Assembly (NCBI RefSeq): GCF_023150235.1
Contig: NZ_JAKLLH010000001.1
Span: forward strand, 1 to 64,000
DNA: 64,000 bases
Reading direction: 5' to 3'
Source of the DNA: Azonexus sp.
GTDB lineage: Bacteria > Pseudomonadota > Gammaproteobacteria > Burkholderiales > Rhodocyclaceae
The notes beneath the pieces are model-generated. The model had not been told where the DNA came from and did not search any database. It saw only the letters and a list, made by a program, of their open reading frames with translations. This document shows, piece after piece, positions 61,339 to 64,000 of this stretch. Position 1 is the stretch's first letter. Each line of letters begins with the position of its first letter. The translations under genes were made by a program, and so were the position numbers.

Positions 61339-62366
61339 GATGAGGACTCTGGGTGAAAAAGGGATGAAAGCGAGGGCCTGGAGGCGGGCTGGGTAGGTTT
61401 GTAACAGGAAACATGATGGCAGTGCTCTTGTCCTGCCGCTTGCTCGGTGACGGATCGGTCCACTGCAATTGCCGTGGTCGGCAGGATGTCGCTTTGCTCG
61501 CTTGCTGTCGCTTTTTTGCCATGTCTTGCCGTTGACCGTGACAAGGCCTTCGATAGCGCGCTGCCGCTGCGGTAAGCACTGTGTCGCGCCGCTTCCTTGA
61601 GGCTTTTGCCCTGGGCCAGCATTCGTCGCGCCAGGGCCAGCCGCAATTCGCCGAGATAGTGGCCGGGCGTCTGCTGCAGGCAGTTGCGAAAGGCGTTGGC
61701 AAAGGCGGTGCGCGACATGCCGGCGGTGGCAGCCAGGCTCTCCAGCGTCCAGGGGGCTGCCGGCCGCTCGTGCACGGCGACCAGCACTCGGGCCAGCCGG
61801 GCATCGGCAAGGCCGCGAAACAATTCCCCGCTCTCCGCCGGACGTTCGATCAAGTAGCGCAGCAGGGTGATGAACAGAATTTCACCGGCCCGCTTGAGCA
61901 GCGCCGGCTGGCCGCAGCGCGGCGCCTGCGCTTCCTGGCCGATCAAGGCCAACACCTGGGCCAGCGCCTCAGCGCCCGGGGCGGCACAGGCGATTATCCG
62001 GGGCGCAGCAAACTGTGCCGCAAGCAGCGGTCCAGCCGGGCCGTCGAAAACGATCTGCAGACGCAGCCAGTCGGCACTCGGCGACTGGTTTGGCCAGCCC
62101 TCCGGCGTGGCGCTGCCGAGCAGCAGGGCCGGCGCGGCGAGCCTTGCCGGCGAGTGGATTTCATCTGCCTTGCCGTTCGGCTCGCAGCCCGCTTCCGCGC
62201 TTGGGTCGCCCAGGTCGGTGCTGCCCCGCAGTAGCAGCCATAGCCGCAATTCCGCCGCCGCCGCCGGCCAGACCGCATCAAGGCGCAGCAGCTCGATGCG
62301 GGGAAGAGCCCCTTCAAGCAGAGCCGAAAGCCGGTCAAGATGCGGGGGATTTGTACGAATGGACAT
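61335..62366 (-). CDS. AraC family regulator with altered C-terminus
   Basis: The 343-residue regulator has a cupin-like N-terminal domain and then an AraC helix-turn-helix (WTLESLAATAGMSRTAFANAF, PGHYLGELRLALARRMLAQGKSLKEAARHSAYRSGSALSKAL). The helix-turn-helix family normally ends within about 15 residues; here the frame continues for about 60 residues through ARHGKKATASEQSDILP to a tail with CHHVSCYKP. The change coincides with a degenerate palindrome copy at 61532-61548. Its target is probably the divergent peroxiredoxin gene. Confidence 0.8.
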   Translation of the reverse strand: MSIRTNPPHLDRLSALLEGALPRIELLRLDAVWPAAAAELRLWLLLRGSTDLGDPSAEAGCEPNGKADEIHSPARLAAPALLLGSATPEGWPNQSPSADWLRLQIVFDGPAGPLLAAQFAAPRIIACAAPGAEALAQVLALIGQEAQAPRCGQPALLKRAGEILFITLLRYLIERPAESGELFRGLADARLARVLVAVHERPAAPWTLESLAATAGMSRTAFANAFRNCLQQTPGHYLGELRLALARRMLAQGKSLKEAARHSAYRSGSALSKALSRSTARHGKKATASEQSDILPTTAIAVDRSVTEQAAGQEHCHHVSCYKPTQPASRPSLSSLFHPESSS

Positions 62367-62460
62367 TGTTTTTGCACCTTCGGTAACATCAAGTTCAGGA
62401 TACTCGATCCTGTGCCGCAGGTGCAAAACGCCTGTCGATTCCAACTTTCAGGAGAAAACC

Positions 62461-63009
62461 ATGCATCCACAAGCCTTGTTGCCCCGTCGTCCGGTCCCGG
62501 CCCTGCGCATTCCTCTGGTCGGCGGCGGGCATTTTGTACTCGGCGCCGTACCGGGAGAACACTTTGATCTGGTCGTCGTCTATCGCGGCCTGCATTGCCC
62601 ACTCTGCGCCAAATACCTGCTCGAACTCTCACGCCTGCAGGATGAATTCGCGCAACGCGGGGTCGCGATCATTGCGCTGAGCAGCGACGATGCCGAACGC
62701 GCCGCCGCGATGGCCGAAAAAGCCCCCGGCCTGCGCTTCGGCTACGGCCTCAGCCTGCACAGCGCCCGCCAGTGGGGCCTGTACATCAGCACCGGACGCG
62801 GCAAGACCTCGATCAATATCGAAGAACCGGCGCTCTTCGCCGAACCCGGCGTCTTCCTCGTCCGCCCCGACGGCTCGCTCTACTACGGCGCCGTCCAGAC
62901 CATGCCCTTCGCCCGACCCAACTTCGCCGACCTGCTGCTTGCCGTCGATTTCGCGATCAGCAAGAACTACCCGGCACGCGGGGAGTTTGCGGGGGAATTG
63001 CCGGGGTAA
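62461..63009 (+). CDS. Peroxiredoxin-like (AhpC/TSA family) protein
   Basis: The 182-residue thioredoxin-fold protein has YRGLHCPLCAKYLLELSRLQDEFAQRGVAIIALSSD, in which RGLHCPLC resembles the AhpC/TSA active site (a CxxC pair). VFLVRPDGSLYYGAVQTMPFARP follows. It may reduce peroxides or thiols in the cytosol. GGAG precedes the ATG. It is divergent from an AraC gene and ends 38 bases before a 42-bp palindrome. Confidence 0.82.
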   Translation: MHPQALLPRRPVPALRIPLVGGGHFVLGAVPGEHFDLVVVYRGLHCPLCAKYLLELSRLQDEFAQRGVAIIALSSDDAERAAAMAEKAPGLRFGYGLSLHSARQWGLYISTGRGKTSINIEEPALFAEPGVFLVRPDGSLYYGAVQTMPFARPNFADLLLAVDFAISKNYPARGEFAGELPG

Positions 63010-63046
63010 GCCGGGTTGGGGGAGGGACGGCGATTGGTGGTGCCGG

Positions 63047-63088
63047 TTTTTGCCCTTTTCCACGGTCGACCGTGGAAAAGGGCAAAAA
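63047..63088. repeat. 42-bp perfect palindrome with GGTCGACC core
   Basis: Centred at 63067/63068; TTTTTGCCCTTTTCCACGG on the left faces its complement through the A run on the right. It is between the convergent peroxiredoxin and nuclease-like genes, 20 bases from the latter's stop. The right arm is followed by a partial duplication AAAGGGCAAAAACC. Confidence 0.95.
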
Positions 63089-63107
63089 AGGGCAAAAACC
63101 CGCCTGC

Positions 63108-64000
63108 TTACCCTGCGGAACGGCCGAGGTAGGCCTGGGCAATCAAGGGCTTGACGGCATCAAGCTCGGCCGGGGTGCTGAGCGAGCATTCGACATCGCC
63201 GGTTCCAAAGTGCCCTTGCTGGCTGACGTCGCGCGCATTGCCTGGCAGCGGCGCCAGCGCTTGCGGGGCCAGGTGCAGATAGAGCAGCAGCCGGTTTTTT
63301 TGTGCGATGACGGTGGCAAAGTTCTTCAGGCGTTTGAAGGCGACATACAGGCGCAACTCCTTGCGCTGCACATCGTCGCCCAACGACAACACGTAGTCTT
63401 CCAGCGAAGCCAGCAGCTCGGTGAGCTGCGGCGGCAGCAGCGGCAGCCACTCGGCAAACGAGCGGTCGCGGGGCGCCGCCTTGGGCGCTGCAGCTTCGGT
63501 TACTACTGGCTTGCTTGCCTTGCCAGCGCTCGCCTTGCTGGTCGCGTTGTTGGTCGCATTGGCCAGTTCCAGCAATAACAATTCGTCGCCGAAACGGCGA
63601 TAGCGAATCAGCTCGATATTGCGATTGATCTGCTGCACCGCATGCCCGTCGTAGCGGGTGAAATCGGCCGCGATGCACACCAGGCGCGGGGCGCTCCAGT
63701 CGATGGCATCAGCCGCCGCCTTGCCGAGCATATCCATCACCAGCAGCTTGAACTCGGCCTGGTGGTCCATCAACCAGTCGAGATAAAACAAACCCTGGTT
63801 GATCACGTTCTCTCCGACCGAGCGCTTGTACTCCAGAATCACCGGGCAATTGTTCTCGTCCAGCCCCAGCGAATCAATCCGCCCGCCGTGGGTCTTGCCG
63901 GTCGAGTACTCGGTCGCCAGAAAGCGGATGCCGAGCAAGGGCTCAAGATTCGCCTCGATCAGGGTTTGCAGCGGCTTTTCGAGGTCGGAAGCGTTGCCTT
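63108..64000 (-). CDS. DUF5655-like predicted nuclease, 5' end outside the window
   Basis: At least 297 residues are visible, open at the right edge. EKPLQTLIEANLEPLLGIRFLA is followed by GGRIDSLGLDENNCPVILEYKRS, a PD-(D/E)xK-type core (Asp ... Glu-Tyr-Lys) found in NucS/DUF91 and DUF5655 proteins, and by VQQINRNIELIRYRRFGDELLLLEL. The C-terminal 90 residues (LPPQLTELLASLEDYVLSLG, RLKNFATVIAQ) match DUF5655. Predicted to be a cytosolic nuclease or DNA-binding protein. Start not visible. Confidence 0.75.
   Translation of the reverse strand, partial: GNASDLEKPLQTLIEANLEPLLGIRFLATEYSTGKTHGGRIDSLGLDENNCPVILEYKRSVGENVINQGLFYLDWLMDHQAEFKLLVMDMLGKAAADAIDWSAPRLVCIAADFTRYDGHAVQQINRNIELIRYRRFGDELLLLELANATNNATSKASAGKASKPVVTEAAAPKAAPRDRSFAEWLPLLPPQLTELLASLEDYVLSLGDDVQRKELRLYVAFKRLKNFATVIAQKNRLLLYLHLAPQALAPLPGNARDVSQQGHFGTGDVECSLSTPAELDAVKPLIAQAYLGRSAG

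Noticed and set aside
1-64000. CRISPR arrays, tRNA or rRNA genes
   Set aside because: No regularly spaced repeats, tRNA cloverleaf signatures or rRNA-like stretches were found by eye.

Overview
The window is GC-rich chromosomal DNA with densely packed genes on both strands. The gene content (ArgC type 2, PatZ, DUF2863, SelU, YgiQ, CheC-type chemotaxis, many c-di-GMP and two-component genes, FlgP/FlgT-like flagellar proteins) points to a motile betaproteobacterium. A Rhodocyclales/Dechloromonas-Azonexus type of organism is my best guess, but this is inference, since no rRNA or other taxonomic marker gene is present apart from rnpB. No tRNA, rRNA or CRISPR array was seen.

Layout. 1-1130 is a scrapyard of mobile DNA: the tail of an IS701-type transposase, a group II intron RT remnant with an in-frame TGA, the intron's domain V-VI, and a tyrosine-recombinase scrap. 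1167-14666 holds a SulP transporter, yacG, RNase P RNA (rnpB), an MCP, methyltransferases, patZ, osmC, selU, and the divergent tesA/ybbA pair. 14700-21370 has tex, fliW, a gamma carbonic anhydrase, an flgP/flgT-like pair behind a candidate sigma-28 promoter, and a dicarboxylate symporter. 21591-28789 carries MazG/ankyrin, rlmJ, a mutarotase, an unusual tail-anchored solute-binding lipoprotein overlapping a methyltransferase, and a small membrane protein. 29457-33079 is signal transduction (a winged-helix regulator behind a terminator-containing leader, then a receiver-CheC-histidine kinase operon). 33114-39314 has argC, ygiQ, an orphan antitoxin and an MgtC/DUF4010 transporter. 39494-46846 has ispDF, a c-di-GMP/HDOD operon and an OmpR/EnvZ-type system. 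47006-53347 has bioA, yaaA and a truncated sensor kinase. 53528-58073 holds a class C26 amidotransferase followed by a tightly overlapping antiporter-GCS2 ligase-beta-lactamase-fold operon. 58074-58734 is a second scrapyard (hsdS, hipA and group II intron remnants). 58735-64000 carries yceH, creA, an exonuclease/GIY-YIG fusion, an AraC-asparaginase pair, a peroxiredoxin and a partial nuclease-like gene.

Two repeat families cut across the window. The first is a set of long palindromes built on the core ACGGTCGACCGT. Each copy has different flanking arms that are still complementary to each other, up to a 44-bp perfect palindrome, and most copies lie within a few bases of gene 3' ends, often between convergent genes. 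The second is a 168-bp element present twice (28785 and 47422), made of short hairpins with TTCA/TGAA tips. These, together with the antiporter-ligase operon, are the most promising undescribed features.

Organisation themes. Many genes overlap by ATGA/GTGA and look translationally coupled. Two divergent pairs share a single CATG in which both start codons overlap. Several genes place a TAAAAT hexamer 5-6 bases from the start codon, which suggests leaderless transcripts.
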